The notes: generated by a model not told the origin, from the letters alone. 64,000 nt of DNA from Ehretia macrophylla (GCA_037974665.1 CM075767.1:5233501-5297500), one strand, 5' to 3'; positions 23,879 through 35,900 are shown, numbered from the stretch's first letter. Numbers and translations: made by a program.

Positions 23879-25113
23879 ATGGCTCCAAAAAATCCACCAA
23901 GAGATCAAGGACTACTCAATGGGATTCCATAGACTCATATCCGAAGAACAAGATACTTTGGGGAAAAATCATCGACGAAAAGGTTTTTGAAGGTACTCTT
24001 GTTCTTGAACTCTTTGACTATCAAGATTGGACTCCCTTACTACGATTTTAAGATTGCTCTTGTGATCTATGGGTTAGAGACTTCTATGCAAATCTTCAAC
24101 CACTTACTCCATCATTTACATTGCGTAGCTATGTTAATCATTATGAAATGGAAATTTCAACTAGTACCATAGCTACTTTCTTGAATGTCCCTAATACGGG
24201 TATTAAAGTTTTTTGTGCTAAAGATTGGCCTAAAGAGATTTCTCAAGATATTAAAGATGATATATCGAATTTTATATAGGATGGAGTAACTGTGCCTCGT
24301 ATTGTTGGAATGCCTAAAAGAAAGGAGTTGAATGTTGAAAAACGTTTGTTAATACACCTTATTATGGAGGTCATTGTTCCTAGGCGGATACATGATGGGT
24401 CTATTCCAAAATTTGCTGCATACATACTATATTTGATGTATCAAAGGGAGATGATTTATTTTCCATACATCATGTTATATCATCTTACCCACACCAAGGA
24501 AAGTAAAAACTCATTAGCCTATGGGTTGCCCTTGTGTCGTATTTTTGAGATTCTAGAAATTGCTCATGTTGGTGTTACTGGTCACCTTCATGACTACACA
24601 TTCAAACTTGACTCAACATCACTTAACCGCATGAAAATGGGCATTCTTAATCATAAAATTGTTGAGTTACATGAACTTGCTGCTGGAAGTAGTACCTAAG
24701 CTGAAGGAAGTGATGTGCAAATGGAAGATGATGAAGGGAACAAATCTAGTAATGACAAAGAGGAATGGGACGATCTAAATGAGTTTGATGACGACCCTCT
24801 TGCCTCGAAAACTCGAACTAAACATCGGGAGAACGCTAGAGGATCTAGGGGTGTTGATATTCCAAGAGTTTCGAGTGGTCCTAGTAGCTCAAATCCAATG
24901 CCCCAAGGGTCGATTGATGATGTGCTTAAACGTCTACATGAAATGAGTATGGAGCAATAGAACTTGAAGAAACTTCTCAAAGCTCATCAAGAAAGCACCA
25001 TAAGAGGTTTTGCAAACTTATCTACCCAAATTCAGAAGGTTGAGAAGGATCTTCACAAAAGAGTTGATGATGTTCAGAGTCAATTGGCAGTAATCCTCAC
25101 TAAGAAGAAATGA
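23879..25113 (+). pseudogene. Third ORF of Copia-C (plant transposon-associated / env-like domain), broken
   Basis: After pol a further coding region runs from ATG 23879 to TGA 25111-25113. One frameshift in the A-run near 23890 and stops at 24049, 24278, 24697 and 24958 break it; the rest stays in one frame. Recognisable wording includes WDSIDSYPKNKILWGK, VRDFYANLQPLTPSF and FLNVPNTGI, the style of the putative plant transposon protein domain found after pol in SIRE Copia and some Gypsy elements. A central helical part is followed by an acidic segment (DEEG-rich, near 24715-24800), a Ser/Pro linker and a C-terminal heptad-rich tail with a KKK end. I see no strong signal peptide, so envelope-like is only a position-based name. 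It cannot be read as one protein. Confidence 0.7.
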
Positions 25114-25489
25114 TTCTTATGTTTGCCTCTAGAGCTTTCAGATTTTTTTTCTTTTTGCCCTCTTATTTTCAAGATACTATGCATGATTGGTTATCACTTT
25201 CTTTTCTTATCTTGTTTATCTTGCTTTTAATTGACATTAAATGTGCTTCTATATCGTAACTCTACTTTGGAATGGTTTGTTGTTATATTCACTCTATTAG
25301 TTGCTATATTCGGCTTGTGTTTGATGATGTCAAAGGTGGAGAAATTAAAAAGGGAGCATGTAAATTTGATTTGCATATAGTAAGGGGGAGGCACTTTCTT
25401 TTTTCTTGCTATTTCATAGTAATGTCTTCATATGCCTCCATATTATACTTGAGCTAGTAAGATTTTGTCATCATCAAAAAGGGAGAGTT

Positions 25490-25964
25490 TGTTAGCCTAA
25501 AGGCTTTCACCCTATATATTGATGACAACAAAATCTTAATTATTGACTAATCTTGCACTGTCTAAGTAATTTGCTTAAGGATTAGTCAAACTTGTGGAGA
25601 CTCAAACAAGGTTCATATAATGAAGCTCAAGGTTCATTATATGAAGAATAAAGATTCAAACAAGAATGAAGCTCAAGATTCAAACAAGAATTACTCATGA
25701 AGTGCTCAACATATGAAGAATGAAGATAAACTTGACGAGGGAGTCATAAGGAAGAAGAAGTGGCATCATAAGGGGTACTGATTTTTTTCTTGTAAGATGC
25801 CTAAGTTTTGTCTTGTGTTATGTTCAAGATGGTAATCCTTTCAAAATACCTTTTGCCCCTAATTCTAAGAGTTTTCAAAAAGGTTTTTGAACAACTTATC
25901 TCTTTATGGGTAAAAATGTATTTGAGTTCAAAAGTCCCTTTGAAAATATCGTCTCGGATCACAT
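25490..25964 (+). repeat. 3' LTR of Copia-C, truncated
   Basis: tgttagcctaaaggctttca starts after the purine-rich aaaaagggagag. It matches the 5' LTR, without the MITE, through ggatcacat and then stops abruptly where X-B begins with tgctgagagg. About 870 bases of LTR are missing. Confidence 0.82.
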
Positions 25965-27537
25965 TGCTGAGAGGATAAATATAGGGTTATGAACATCTAC
26001 AAGCAATAATCAAAGTGGAACCTAGAACCAATTTCAATTTTTTTTCAAGATTAAAGCTTTATGTACATTTCAGAACCCTAACTTGGATTCATGTAATTAA
26101 CACAATCTAAACCAATATATAACACATATATGTAGGTAAGAGGTAGTATAGCATATTACCTCTTGAAGACAAGCCTTAGAAGTCATGGTTGAAGCGCTTG
26201 AAGCTAGACTAACCTTCCCACAAATGTAAGAGATCAAGTTAATCCACACAAGCAAAGAATGGCCTCTTATGATCTTCCTAAACCATTGTGCTAGCAAGAT
26301 TTGAGAAGATTTGAGCTTTGACTTGAAGATTTGAAGAAGAAAAACTTTTTCTTTCTTTTTCCTCTCATTGTCGTGAACCCTCAAGAGAAGAAGAGGAATA
26401 GTTCTTTTTTCATTTTGTCTTGCTTTTGTTTATTTGGTCAAGACATGGCAATTGACTATTATACCCCTTGACCGAAGATATTTTGATGTCTAGCTTAAAG
26501 ATACATACATGTTGGCATATGCTAAAATACCCATCATATGTGTAGTATTTAAATTTAGCCATTGATTCAAATTAAGTTGGTAGACAAGATGATGTGGTTT
26601 AATCTAGTCCACCCATAGTGCTCTTTACTTTATGGAAGTCATACATGCATATATATGAAAGGTTACACACATAAGATCACGTCTAAACATGTATCATATG
26701 GTAGATTCAAGATCATGGAAGAAAGCTATGGACAACATGCTAGGGCCGAAAATATGTAAAGCACATTTCAAAAAATTTCTAGCATATAAAGCATGCATCA
26801 GCATACATTCTTCCAAACATGTCCATAAAACTAGATATATACATATTATATATCAAATATATATAATCAAAGAGAGTTTTGAAGGTATACCTCTTGTAGT
26901 CACTTGGTAGTAGAAGCTTTGAAGATAGAGCTCTTGAATCCTTCTTACTTGTAGGTACTAGTTGGTCCACCAAGCATCCAAAGCTCTACCAATCCTCAAG
27001 AGTAAAATGTGCTAGTATACTCTAGAGATTTGAAGCTATGTATATGTGGTTTTCTATCAAAATGCAAAAGCTTCCCTTTTAACTACAATGGATGAAACCC
27101 CAACTGTGAAGAAGATGAAGTTGTTATCTTATTTTTGCTAGCTTTGGCCGTGTAGTGCTTGGGATGAGAGAGAGAGAGAATTATCATTTGTTTGATAACA
27201 TAATCAATATTATATTATGTCTTGCATGCAAAAAGAACCAATTAAAAATAAGCTTTTGAGTGCAAGATTGGATTAAGCCATGCATGGACCTTTTCTCTCT
27301 CTCATACAAGTTGCAAAAGTAATGATTAGCATCTAATGACTAAAAGGTGCTTTGATTTAATGAAGATTAAATCTCCACCTTTAATTCAAATTAGTGGATA
27401 AGACTAATCCTAAGATAGATGACATGGATAATCAAATCATCCTAGGATTTCCATTTCACACGCCACATGTGCTCCACTAGTCAAAAGATTGCTTTGTCAT
27501 TTGATGACTAGGATTCATGATGTGGCACTAGACATCA

Positions 27538-27540
<3 letters not shown>

Positions 27541-27581
<41 letters not shown>
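27541..27581. repeat. AT dinucleotide microsatellite in X-B
   Basis: A pure run of about 18 AT units sits at the place where X-C has taattaattaatta, so it probably expanded from that seed. Confidence 0.95.
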
Positions 27582-27587
<6 letters not shown>

Positions 27588-28676
27588 TACTTTTGCACAT
27601 TCTAATCTCTATTAGAATGATATTATTGAAACAACTTTTCAATATTTGTAGTTTGGCCCCAAAAATTTTAGTAATTACATTTTGACCCCAAAACTTTGCA
27701 AAACTATACTTTTGACCCAGAATGCCAACATAGATGACTCTTAACACTTTAAAGTCACCAACCACATTATACGAGCTTCGGGCAAACTTATTCATGATGC
27801 TTATTAGTGTGTGACCTTCTAGATTCATAATCGCATACCGATGAGGGACCGATAAACCTCTTTATCTATTTGGGAAATGTCATTGGTATTTTATGAAATA
27901 CCCTCATGCTCATGAGTGACACACTAGCAACAAACGTACCATGAAAATGTACATGATAATGAAGACATTGTCTTTCATGAACTTATTTACCCGTCGAGAA
28001 TTAGCATGCAGTCCGATCCTGCTATTAAAAATGTTCTGATCGGGAAAAGACCATGAAATAGTTAAGTCCACTTCCAATACTATGAATAAATCTAAACCCT
28101 TGAAACGAGAGTTGACTACCATGGAAAAACTCATTTCCATCAATTCATACTCACCTTGGCCAAGGACTTCCTCCTTTAATGACCGATCTCAAATATCATA
28201 GGACATCGCCTCACGTCAGACGTCAATAGATCCTATCTTGACAATTACATGTTAGTCTATACTACAAAACTAAAACACGAAAGGTCGTAACCTATCTTGT
28301 GATGCGAACCAGCTATCCACATTCAATGAACCAATTGAAGCGTCCACATTCAATGAACCAATTGGGCGTCCACATTCATTGAACCTTTTGGATGAATTTT
28401 CCAGCAAAGATTCAAGTCAAGATTCTATTTTCAAGATTCAAGAACTTCAAGATTCTTCAAGAAGTTTCAAGAAGATTTGAAGATTTAGTCAAGATTTGAT
28501 TTCTTTGTAATTTTATCCTAGTTTTAGTTTTCAGTTTTAGTTTAATTTCCTATGGACAAATTTAGGTGTTCACACTAGGAGAGAGACTTTCTTGGGCTGC
28601 AAGATTAGGTGTTCACACTAGAAAGGAGCTTTTCTTGGGCTGCAAGTTTGCTTCCTTTTTAGTTACTATTCACGTC

Positions 28677-28694
28677 ACTATTCACGTGAATAGT
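28677..28694. promoter_or_regulatory. 18-bp perfect palindrome with G-box core in the TR-GAG U3
   Basis: actattcacgtgaatagt equals its own reverse complement and is centred on CACGTG, the plant G-box bound by bZIP and bHLH factors. A half-copy ttactattcacg lies just upstream and another near 28743. The same site is in the 3' LTR at 32423-32440. Confidence 0.7.
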
Positions 28695-28817
28695 TAATAG
28701 GAGTCTTTTCTTGGTCTCCAAGTTTGTTTCCTTTGACCTAGTTACTATTCACGTTTTTCCTACTTGGGCTAGGGTTTAGGAGTCCTTTTCCAAGCAGGAT
28801 ACTTATTTGTTATTGCC

Positions 28818-28824
28818 TATATAA
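28818..28824 (+). promoter_or_regulatory. TATA box of TR-GAG
   Basis: tatataa lies 125 bases downstream of the G-box palindrome and just before an AATAAA, the arrangement expected at a U3/R border. Confidence 0.75.
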
Positions 28825-29165
28825 GGCACTTTTTGTGATAATAAAGTTAGACAATTCTGAAATTAAATTGTGAGATTATTCTCCTTGAGTTCTCCAAGAG
28901 ACTCTTTCGAACTTATCAAGGGATTCCTTGTGGCGTTCATCCTTGACTTATCAAGCGGATTTCCATCCCCGTTTGTGGCGTCTTCACCATACCAAGGTTC
29001 TTGTTTTTCTAAGCAACGGGTCGCGGTTTCCATCATATTCACTATACCAAGGTTCTTGTCTTGCTAGGCAAAGGGTCGCGGTTCCATCCATTCTTGAAAG
29101 ATCTTGGGTTTGTTTTACCAATCTTGGTATTGGGTCTCAGCACATGTTGACGTGGTTCGTATCAG

Positions 29166-29179
29166 TTGGTAATCAGAGC
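29166..29179 (+). other. Primer-binding site of TR-GAG
   Basis: ttggtaatcagagc starts one base after the LTR. It is the initiator tRNA-Met complement with one extra A after tggt. Confidence 0.75.
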
Positions 29180-29976
29180 TTAAGTTTATCAGGTTTGCCT
29201 ATCCTTTTTTCTTGTTTTCTTGGTCAAATTCGTGTGTCTAAGTTAGGTTTCAGTTTTATTTCTTCATTCTTGATTGAGTCTTGCTGTCAATTCCTTTTCT
29301 TGTATCTTGTTTTTCAATTCCGTTTCTTGGTTTCAATTGGCCAAACCCTAAAAGCGTGAACTAGGGTTTCTTGTGCTTCTAAATTTGAATTCTTGTGACT
29401 TGCTCATTGTGTTTCGTTTCTGGAAAAGAAAAAAACATAAAAGGAAAGTCAAGAAAAGAAAGAAAAACAAACAAAAAAAGAAAAAAAAAAAAAGATAGTG
29501 AAGGTCTGAAAAAAATATTTGTTGAATCAGCCTCCAAGACCAAACTTTTCTGAACGGAAACGACGTTCTGAGCATAACTCACTACTAAGTAGTGAGCACC
29601 ACCCTCTTTTGGCCAAATTCCATCGTTTACTAGGAGTTTTTGATGATTTTTGTGTTTTAGTATAGATTTTCTTTAACTTTTCTAATCACTCTAGGTTTCT
29701 TTTTCCTTATTTGTCTTAACTCTTGGTTCTAATCTTGTTCCCCACGTCTTAGAGGACTGTTTGAAAAAATAAAAATAAAAAAAAATTCAAAAAAATGAAA
29801 ATTCAGATTTCTTGACAGATTTGTTACGCTGCTTTGGATCCCTTCTTGATATTCTTGGTTAGTTTTTAGAGAACTTAAAGAAGAATACGAGAGGAAAAAG
29901 GCAGAGTACGTGAGATTAATAGAGGGTAAAAGCCAAATTGAGTTGAGTGAAACACGTGAGGGAGTGAAATTTAATC

Positions 29977-30330
29977 ATGTCTCAAAATCAAGCAGACAAC
30001 ATTAATGAAGGTGTTCAACAACCCGTTGGACAGAACTTACAGATGCAGGCATTGATGGGAGAGATGAGACGAATGATGAGGGCTGAATTTGATCAATTAC
30101 ATGAGAGGATGGCTAGGGTAGAACAGAGAACACCAAGGGTGCAGCCACCAGTTACGCCAAAAGCACCAAGGAGGAACAGGTTGCATCGAAGAGAAATTGA
30201 AGTTGTGGATGAATTTGAAGAAGAAGGATATGAGGAACTTGATCGGATGTCAATAGGCAGCAATGGAAGACATAGCCGAGATAGAGAAGCTAGGAACCAT
30301 ATTGATAACAATTTAGGAAGCATCAAATGA
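29977..30330 (+). CDS. TR-GAG Gag N-terminal segment
   Basis: The 117-residue frame begins [12 protein letters not shown] and contains a helical, charged stretch ([18 protein letters not shown]) that is typical of the N-terminal extension of plant Gypsy Gag, then acidic and Ser/Arg segments. It ends at TGA 30328-30330, which overlaps the ATG of the next frame (aaATGA). The two frames probably belong to one protein, because the next frame continues directly into the capsid domain. A single missing A in the A-run before atga would explain the split. The 812 bases before this ATG are the transcribed leader, without another convincing gene. Confidence 0.8.
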   Translation: MSQNQADNINEGVQQPVGQNLQMQALMGEMRRMMRAEFDQLHERMARVEQRTPRVQPPVTPKAPRRNRLHRREIEVVDEFEEEGYEELDRMSIGSNGRHSRDREARNHIDNNLGSIK

Positions 30331-32048
30331 AGATTCCTGCTTTTCAAGGAAGGAGTGATCCTGAAGCATATCTTGAGTGGGAGAAGAAGATGGAGTTGGT
30401 TTTTGATTGTCATAACTATGCTGAACTGGAAAAGGTAAAACTTGCTGTAATTGAATTTACTGATTATGCTATTGTTTGGTGGGATCAGTTGTGCATCAAT
30501 AGGAGGCGGAATGGAGATCGTCCTATTGCAACTTGGGATGAGATGAAGAGAGTGATGAGGCGGCGGTTTGTCCCAAGTCATTACTATCGAGATTTATACC
30601 TCAAGCTGCAAAGTCTTCATCAAGGTAATAAAAGCGTGGAACAATATTACAAAGAGATGGAGATGGCTATGATAAGAGCCAATGTAGAGGAAGATCGGGA
30701 GGCAACACTGGCTAGATTTTTGAATGGGTTGAATTGTGAGATTGCTAACACGATTGAGTTGTATCATTATGTTGAATTAGAAGATCTGGTACATATGGCA
30801 ATTAAAGTGGAGAAACAACTAAAGAGGGGTGGTACACGACCAAGGCCAGTCTCACCTTGGAGGATGAGCAACCCAAAGGAAGAAGAAAATTTGTCCACTT
30901 CCAAGGCCATGCCCGAGCCAAAACCATCCACTAATACCACGACCTCCCAAGGTAAATCGGCTTCTACAACTCGATCTCGTGATATTCAATGTTTTACATG
31001 TCAGGGATGGGGACATATAGCAAGCCAATGTCCAAACAAGCGAACAATGGTAATCCTGGATGATGGAGAGATTGAATCCGAGGATGAATCACATTCTGAT
31101 GACATGCCAATACTAGAGGACAGCGAAGTAGGTGAAGAAGAGGAATTTGGGGCAGATTATGGAGATATGCTTGGATTAGTGGGACGACGAGCTTTGAGCT
31201 TGCAAGCTAAAGAGGAGGAAGTAGTAGTGCAACGTGAGAACATCTTTCATACTTGCTGCCACGTGAAAGATAAGGTATGTAGTGTTATTATTGATGGTGG
31301 TAGTTGTGCTAACGTTGCTAGTGCTTCAATGGTTGACAAGCTAGGGCTCACAACAATTAAGCATCCACGTCCGTACAAGCTGCAATGGTTGAACGATTGT
31401 GGTGAGGTAAGGGTTACAAAACAGGTTGTGGTACCGTTTCGCATTGGGAAATATGAGGATGAAGTGTTATGTGATGTGGTACCTATGCATGCTGGACATC
31501 TTCTCTTCGGAAGACCATGGCAATTTGATCGACGTGTGCAGCATGATGGCTTCACCAACAAGTACTCATTCATGTTTAATCAGCGAACAATCACTCTAGT
31601 TCCAATGACATCAAAACAAGTTTATGAGGATCAAGTGAGGTTACAAAAATTGAATGATCAAAAGAACTTGAGTGAACAAAATAATTTGAGCGATCAAAAG
31701 AATGAGAGTGAAAAGAAAGCGAGCAAGGCTGAAGCTAAAGAGTTAGTGAAAAGAGAAAAGAGCTCTTCCAAGGCAGTAAAAACAGAGGGGGAACAAAGAA
31801 ATTTCTATGAAAAAGCAAGTGAGGTTAAGAAAGCTTTGATCTCAAGATGGCCAATAATTGCACTCATGTACAAAGAGGCTCTTTTAAATACTAACCAGCT
31901 TGACTTTGCATTGCCTAGTGTTGTTGTTTCTCCCTTACAGGATTTTGAGGAAGTGCTTCCTAAGGACATACCACATGCTTTACCACCAAGGTTGATCTTT
32001 GAGCCTGGTGGATTTGAGGACAAATCCTTCTCAAGAGGGGGGGAATGA
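30327..32048 (+). CDS. TR-GAG Gag capsid, zinc knuckle and retropepsin-like domain
   Basis: The 573-residue frame carries a retrotransposon gag domain (about residues 1-165; [30 protein letters not shown] and FLNGLN are recognisable). It has a basic/proline linker, a CCHC knuckle [14 protein letters not shown] near residue 230, an acidic hinge and an aspartic-protease-like fold with [13 protein letters not shown] near residue 325 and LLFGRPW near 390. A lysine-rich charged helix follows. The frame then jumps from a piece of the usual protease-to-RT linker ([11 protein letters not shown]) straight to a terminal tail rich in GG, and stops just inside the 3' LTR. In autonomous relatives the reverse transcriptase starts there, so this is a clean internal deletion. 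The frame is open throughout and could supply Gag particles. An active-site D-G-G instead of D-T/S-G would weaken the protease. Confidence 0.9.
   Translation: MKIPAFQGRSDPEAYLEWEKKMELVFDCHNYAELEKVKLAVIEFTDYAIVWWDQLCINRRRNGDRPIATWDEMKRVMRRRFVPSHYYRDLYLKLQSLHQGNKSVEQYYKEMEMAMIRANVEEDREATLARFLNGLNCEIANTIELYHYVELEDLVHMAIKVEKQLKRGGTRPRPVSPWRMSNPKEEENLSTSKAMPEPKPSTNTTTSQGKSASTTRSRDIQCFTCQGWGHIASQCPNKRTMVILDDGEIESEDESHSDDMPILEDSEVGEEEEFGADYGDMLGLVGRRALSLQAKEEEVVVQRENIFHTCCHVKDKVCSVIIDGGSCANVASASMVDKLGLTTIKHPRPYKLQWLNDCGEVRVTKQVVVPFRIGKYEDEVLCDVVPMHAGHLLFGRPWQFDRRVQHDGFTNKYSFMFNQRTITLVPMTSKQVYEDQVRLQKLNDQKNLSEQNNLSDQKNESEKKASKAEAKELVKREKSSSKAVKTEGEQRNFYEKASEVKKALISRWPIIALMYKEALLNTNQLDFALPSVVVSPLQDFEEVLPKDIPHALPPRLIFEPGGFEDKSFSRGGE
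32030..32045 (+). other. Polypurine tract of TR-GAG
   Basis: The G-rich purine run ending agaggggggggaa abuts the 3' LTR start and would prime plus-strand synthesis. Confidence 0.85.
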
Positions 32049-32910
32049 TGCGAACCAGCTATCCACATTCAATGAACCAATTGAAGCGTCCACATTCAAT
32101 GAACCAATTGGGCGTCCACATTCATTGAACCTTTTGGATGAATTTTCCAGCAAAGATTCAAGTCAAGATTCTATTTTCAAGATTCAAGAACTTCAAGATT
32201 CTTCAAGAAGTTTCAAGAAGATTTGAAGATTTAGTCAAGATTTGATTTCTTTGTAATTTTATCCTAGTTTTAGTTTTCAGTTTTAGTTTAATTTCCTATG
32301 GACAAATTTAGGTGTTCACACTAGGAGAGAGACTTTCTTGGGCTGCAAGATTAGGTGTTCACACTAGAAAGGAGCTTTTCTTGGGCTGCAAGTTTGCTTC
32401 CTTTTTAGTTACTATTCACGTCACTATTCACGTGAATAGTTAATAGGAGTCTTTTCTTGGTCTCCAAGTTTGTTTCCTTTGACCTAGTTACTATTCACGT
32501 TTTTCCTACTTGGGCTAGGGTTTAGGAGTCCTTTTCCAAGCAGGATACTTATTTGTTATTGCCTATATAAGGCACTTTTTGTGATAATAAAGTTAGACAA
32601 TTCTGAAATTAAATTGTGAGATTATTCTCCTTGAGTTCTCCAAGAGACTCTTTCGAACTTATCAAGGGATTCCTTGTGGCGTTCATCCTTGACTTATCAA
32701 GCGGATTTCCATCCCCGTTTGTGGCGTCTTCACCATACCAAGGTTCTTGCTTTTCTAAGCAACGGGTCGCGGTTTCCATCATATTCACTATACCAAGGTT
32801 CTTGTCTTGCTAGGCAAAGGGTCGCGGTACCATCAATTCTTGAAAGATCTTGGGTTTGTTTTACCAATCTTGGTGTTGGGTCTTGGCACATGTTGACCAG
32901 GTTCGTATCA
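32046..32910 (+). repeat. 3' LTR of TR-GAG
   Basis: The 865-base LTR is identical to the 5' LTR over about 700 bases, then has one change and a cluster of seven more near the end. It ends gttcgtatca and is followed by ccttg. Confidence 0.95.
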
Positions 32911-35900
32911 CCTTGTAAAAGACAAGTGTTGTCCAAATGTAATATTTAGTCTCTGATATAACCGGCAGTCGCAATTTCTCAAGTTTGAGGATTAATTTGC
33001 ACAATTCCCAACTAAATAGTAAACTATTAACTTGAAATCATATAGTCACTATTTATTGTCATATTCAATGATCCGTACACTAACGATCAATCATATGTTT
33101 ATTAGTCTACATCATCATGTTTCTCTGCCACTTCGCATGCCATCTTTTATCATTAATATCACTATGTTAATCAAAGGTAATAACATATGATAACCTGTAC
33201 TCGATTATTGTAGTCCCGGTCGAATAATCTGAAAGGCTAAGAATAGTTTTTTAATGTTTATCATATCGAAGAAAAACAGCGAAGTATCCTAAACTCTTTT
33301 AGAACATTTTTCTTCTCGGATAAGCATTAGGGACACATTCATATCAAAGCAAATAATATGAACATCCTCGATATAACGTTGTGTATAAAACACATATATT
33401 CTTATTAAACCCTAATTAGGTCATCTCATCTACAATATTAGGGCATATTCCTAACAATATATACATAACATAAGCATGCCATATTAGTCTTCCAACTAAG
33501 TAATTAATTAATTAAGCTAATCTCCATTAGTTTCATTAATTATGGAAACAATCTTTCCATATTTGTACTTTTGGCCCCAATATTAATTTGAATTTATACA
33601 TTGACCCCATAATTAACATTTAATTACATGTTGACCCTATTAACCATTAATGGTCAATTAAACAATTGTTAACTCTTTAACAACACAAGAGAAACAAAAT
33701 ATGATTGTTAACACTTTAATAATTCAAAAAGAAGTTAAAGCAATAGTTAACACTTTAACAATTCTAGAGAAATTAGGTTGAAGTTATAAATTCAATAGAA
33801 AAAGAACTCACAGGTGTTTTATTATGTGTGACCTTTTAGATTCACCAGCATATATCAATGAGGGAACATTAAACAATTTTAATCTATTTTGAAAATATCT
33901 CCCGTCATTCTCAAAATACCCTCAAGTTCTAGGTTGACGTCTAGTAACATGCCTAGACAATATATAAGGCAATGAAGTCCAATTCAAGTGAATCCATTTA
34001 TAGTCGTCGATTACTATGCAATTCGATCTTTCCATTAAACGTCCCATCGAGCAAGAACCATGATAGGATTAAGTTCAAAGACTCGATACTATGCAAAGAT
34101 CCAAGTGGTGAAACGAGAGATGATATCCATGGAAAACTCCATTTCCATCATCACAACTTGGCCAAGGATTTCCTCATTAATCAACTATAACTAGATCGCA
34201 CAGGATATCGCTTCACGCTTCTATTTTGATAATTACCTGTCAATCACTATACCGGATGAATAATACCACAAGAGGTCGTAACCCGTCCTGATTAACAAAG
34301 ACAAGTATTATCCAAAAGCAAATATCAAACCCTGATACATATGACAGTTGTAATGTCTCAAGTCAAAGAATTATATGCACAATTGCAACAAATAACAAAT
34401 TATTAATCCTAAGTGTACTTTGTTATTCACGTCACATTCAGTGAATCATTCCACTAATAATCACTCATGTAACGGCCCGATCCGTCACGAGACCGGCTCC
34501 CGAGGTCATGAAAAATGATGGAAAATGGATGAAATTTTTTCTGTTTGTAGGCCAAACCAACCTACACGCAGAAGAATCATCACACAAGAAACATTGTATA
34601 TAATCATGATTTAGTCCATTCTAGATCTTTTCTAGTTCTTGAGGAAGCTCCCGATTCTATTTCTTTAGCAAAATAGACTATAAGTACTCTAGTCTAGGCT
34701 TTCACAACTAAAGCATTAACTAAATTATTTCAATCCACTACTCTAGGTGAGCCTTTACTAAAATACATTCTTTACAACCGAAATACACACAAGGCACACA
34801 AGCCTAAAATGATTACATAATCATTCATATAATTACATAGAAGCTGTGACGTCCGAGACCTTCAGCATATTTATATTAACTGTTGCATACCCTTTTTGTG
34901 GATTTAAATGTGCATTTTATTACTTTAAGGATTAGTTACTATTCATAGTGATTTTTGGACTGTTTATTTTCTCAGAATTAGCATTTTTCCTATGTTATAT
35001 GATCTATAGGAGGAATGAGAAAAATGAGATCATGTACATTTCAAGTCGGGAACATGCATTAGAAAAATGGTTTCCATACCGTATAAATAGTAAAATTAGA
35101 CTACTTAATTGGGATTCTATAATTGCATTCACTTTGGGCCACATTTAACTCAACTATACTATAATTTCTTAAATAAAACCAAGACCCAACTATTATCTAA
35201 CTACCTACATTTTACATATATTCATATATATAACATTAAACATTGTTTTTGGGCCTAAAAATAGTTTGCCTTGCATTATTTCTTAAGCCCATTTATACCA
35301 TACATATTATATATCTTATATATCATATACTATACAATATATTTAGCATAAGACAAAAGAAAAAAAAGGAAATGAAGCTCAAGAAGCTGTCGGCTAGGGG
35401 AATGAAAGAAAGAAGAAAAAAATTATAGCTAGCTCCAATTTCGCTCAATCTAACTCTTCCTCAAGTGGTTTCAAGCTAGTACAAGCAATCTCCAAGCATT
35501 TTCAAGCATTTTTGAGGGAGAAATCTCATTTTATTTGAGTTGAAAACTTAAGGTTTAACTTGAAAATTTAAATTTGTTGTGTAATGGACTATATATGCTT
35601 ATCTATGCTTGTTTTTCTCTTGAATATATGTAGAGAACATGTTTATGAGATTAGATAGTATTGTAAATGGATAGTTTGCTCAATCTTTAATTTAAAGTTA
35701 AGGTTCATATATTGTAATTGGGGATTTTGTGAAATCTTATGACCTAGACTATCTTGTGAAATTGTAATTTAGGCTCAATTTAGGAGTAAATAAACCTAGA
35801 CTAGAGCTTTGATTGGGTTGGAAATGCTTGAAATGCAAGATCAATTAGTTAAAGTTAGTTCATTGGGCACTATTCATTCAAGACCAACGAAACATGACCT

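Larger units (their letters stand above)
16825..25964 (+). mobile_element. Copia-C, decayed SIRE-like Copia retrotransposon with an extra ORF after pol
   Basis: The 5' LTR starts tattagcctgaagg (TG changed to TA) and the 3' LTR starts tgttagcctaaagg at 25490. The primer site tggtatcaagagc is at 18503-18515. Domain order is gag with a coiled-coil tail and zinc fingers, protease, integrase, reverse transcriptase, RNase H and then a third ORF at 23879-25113. Long LTRs, a gag coiled coil and a post-pol ORF are typical of the SIRE/Maximus group. Stops occur in every domain. The 3' LTR is cut off after about 475 bases at the boundary with X-B. Confidence 0.88.
28300..29164 (+). repeat. 5' LTR of TR-GAG
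   Basis: It runs from tgatgcgaacc to gttcgtatca. Near the start are three copies of a roughly 26-base unit containing tccacattcaatgaaccaat. A G-box palindrome, a TATA box and an AATAAA at 28840 follow in order. Confidence 0.95.
28300..32910 (+). mobile_element. TR-GAG, young non-autonomous Ty3/Gypsy element with Gag-protease only
   Basis: Identical-length LTRs (865 bases, 28300-29164 and 32046-32910) flank a 2.9-kb interior. The flanks tcttg (28295-28299) and ccttg (32911-32915) are a 5-bp duplication with one change. X-B continues on both sides. By eye the LTRs differ at 8 positions. The interior encodes Gag, a zinc knuckle and a retropepsin-like domain but no reverse transcriptase, RNase H or integrase, so it must borrow these from a relative. 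This is the TR-GAG type of plant element. Confidence 0.93.
25965..33456 (-). repeat. X-B, reverse Copia-type LTR copy(ies) of family X, split by TR-GAG
   Basis: On the minus strand it starts tgttaggaatatgccctaat at 33456. It parallels X-A, X-C and X-D through landmarks such as the tandem promoter-like taaatag region and the ggccttttgggg-type blocks near 27650. TR-GAG splits it at 28300-32910. The left 1.6 kb (25965-27540) contains two related blocks with cttgaagac/cttgaatcc wording, so it may be two partial copies. No coding sequence is convincing. Confidence 0.65.

Noticed and set aside
28928..29359. 143-codon frame at the TR-GAG 5' LTR end
   Set aside because: It spans LTR, primer site and leader; the copy at 32674 in the other LTR shows it is LTR sequence read by chance.
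29348..29582. Minus-strand frames with long Phe runs
   Set aside because: They are the complement of an A-rich leader stretch before TR-GAG gag.
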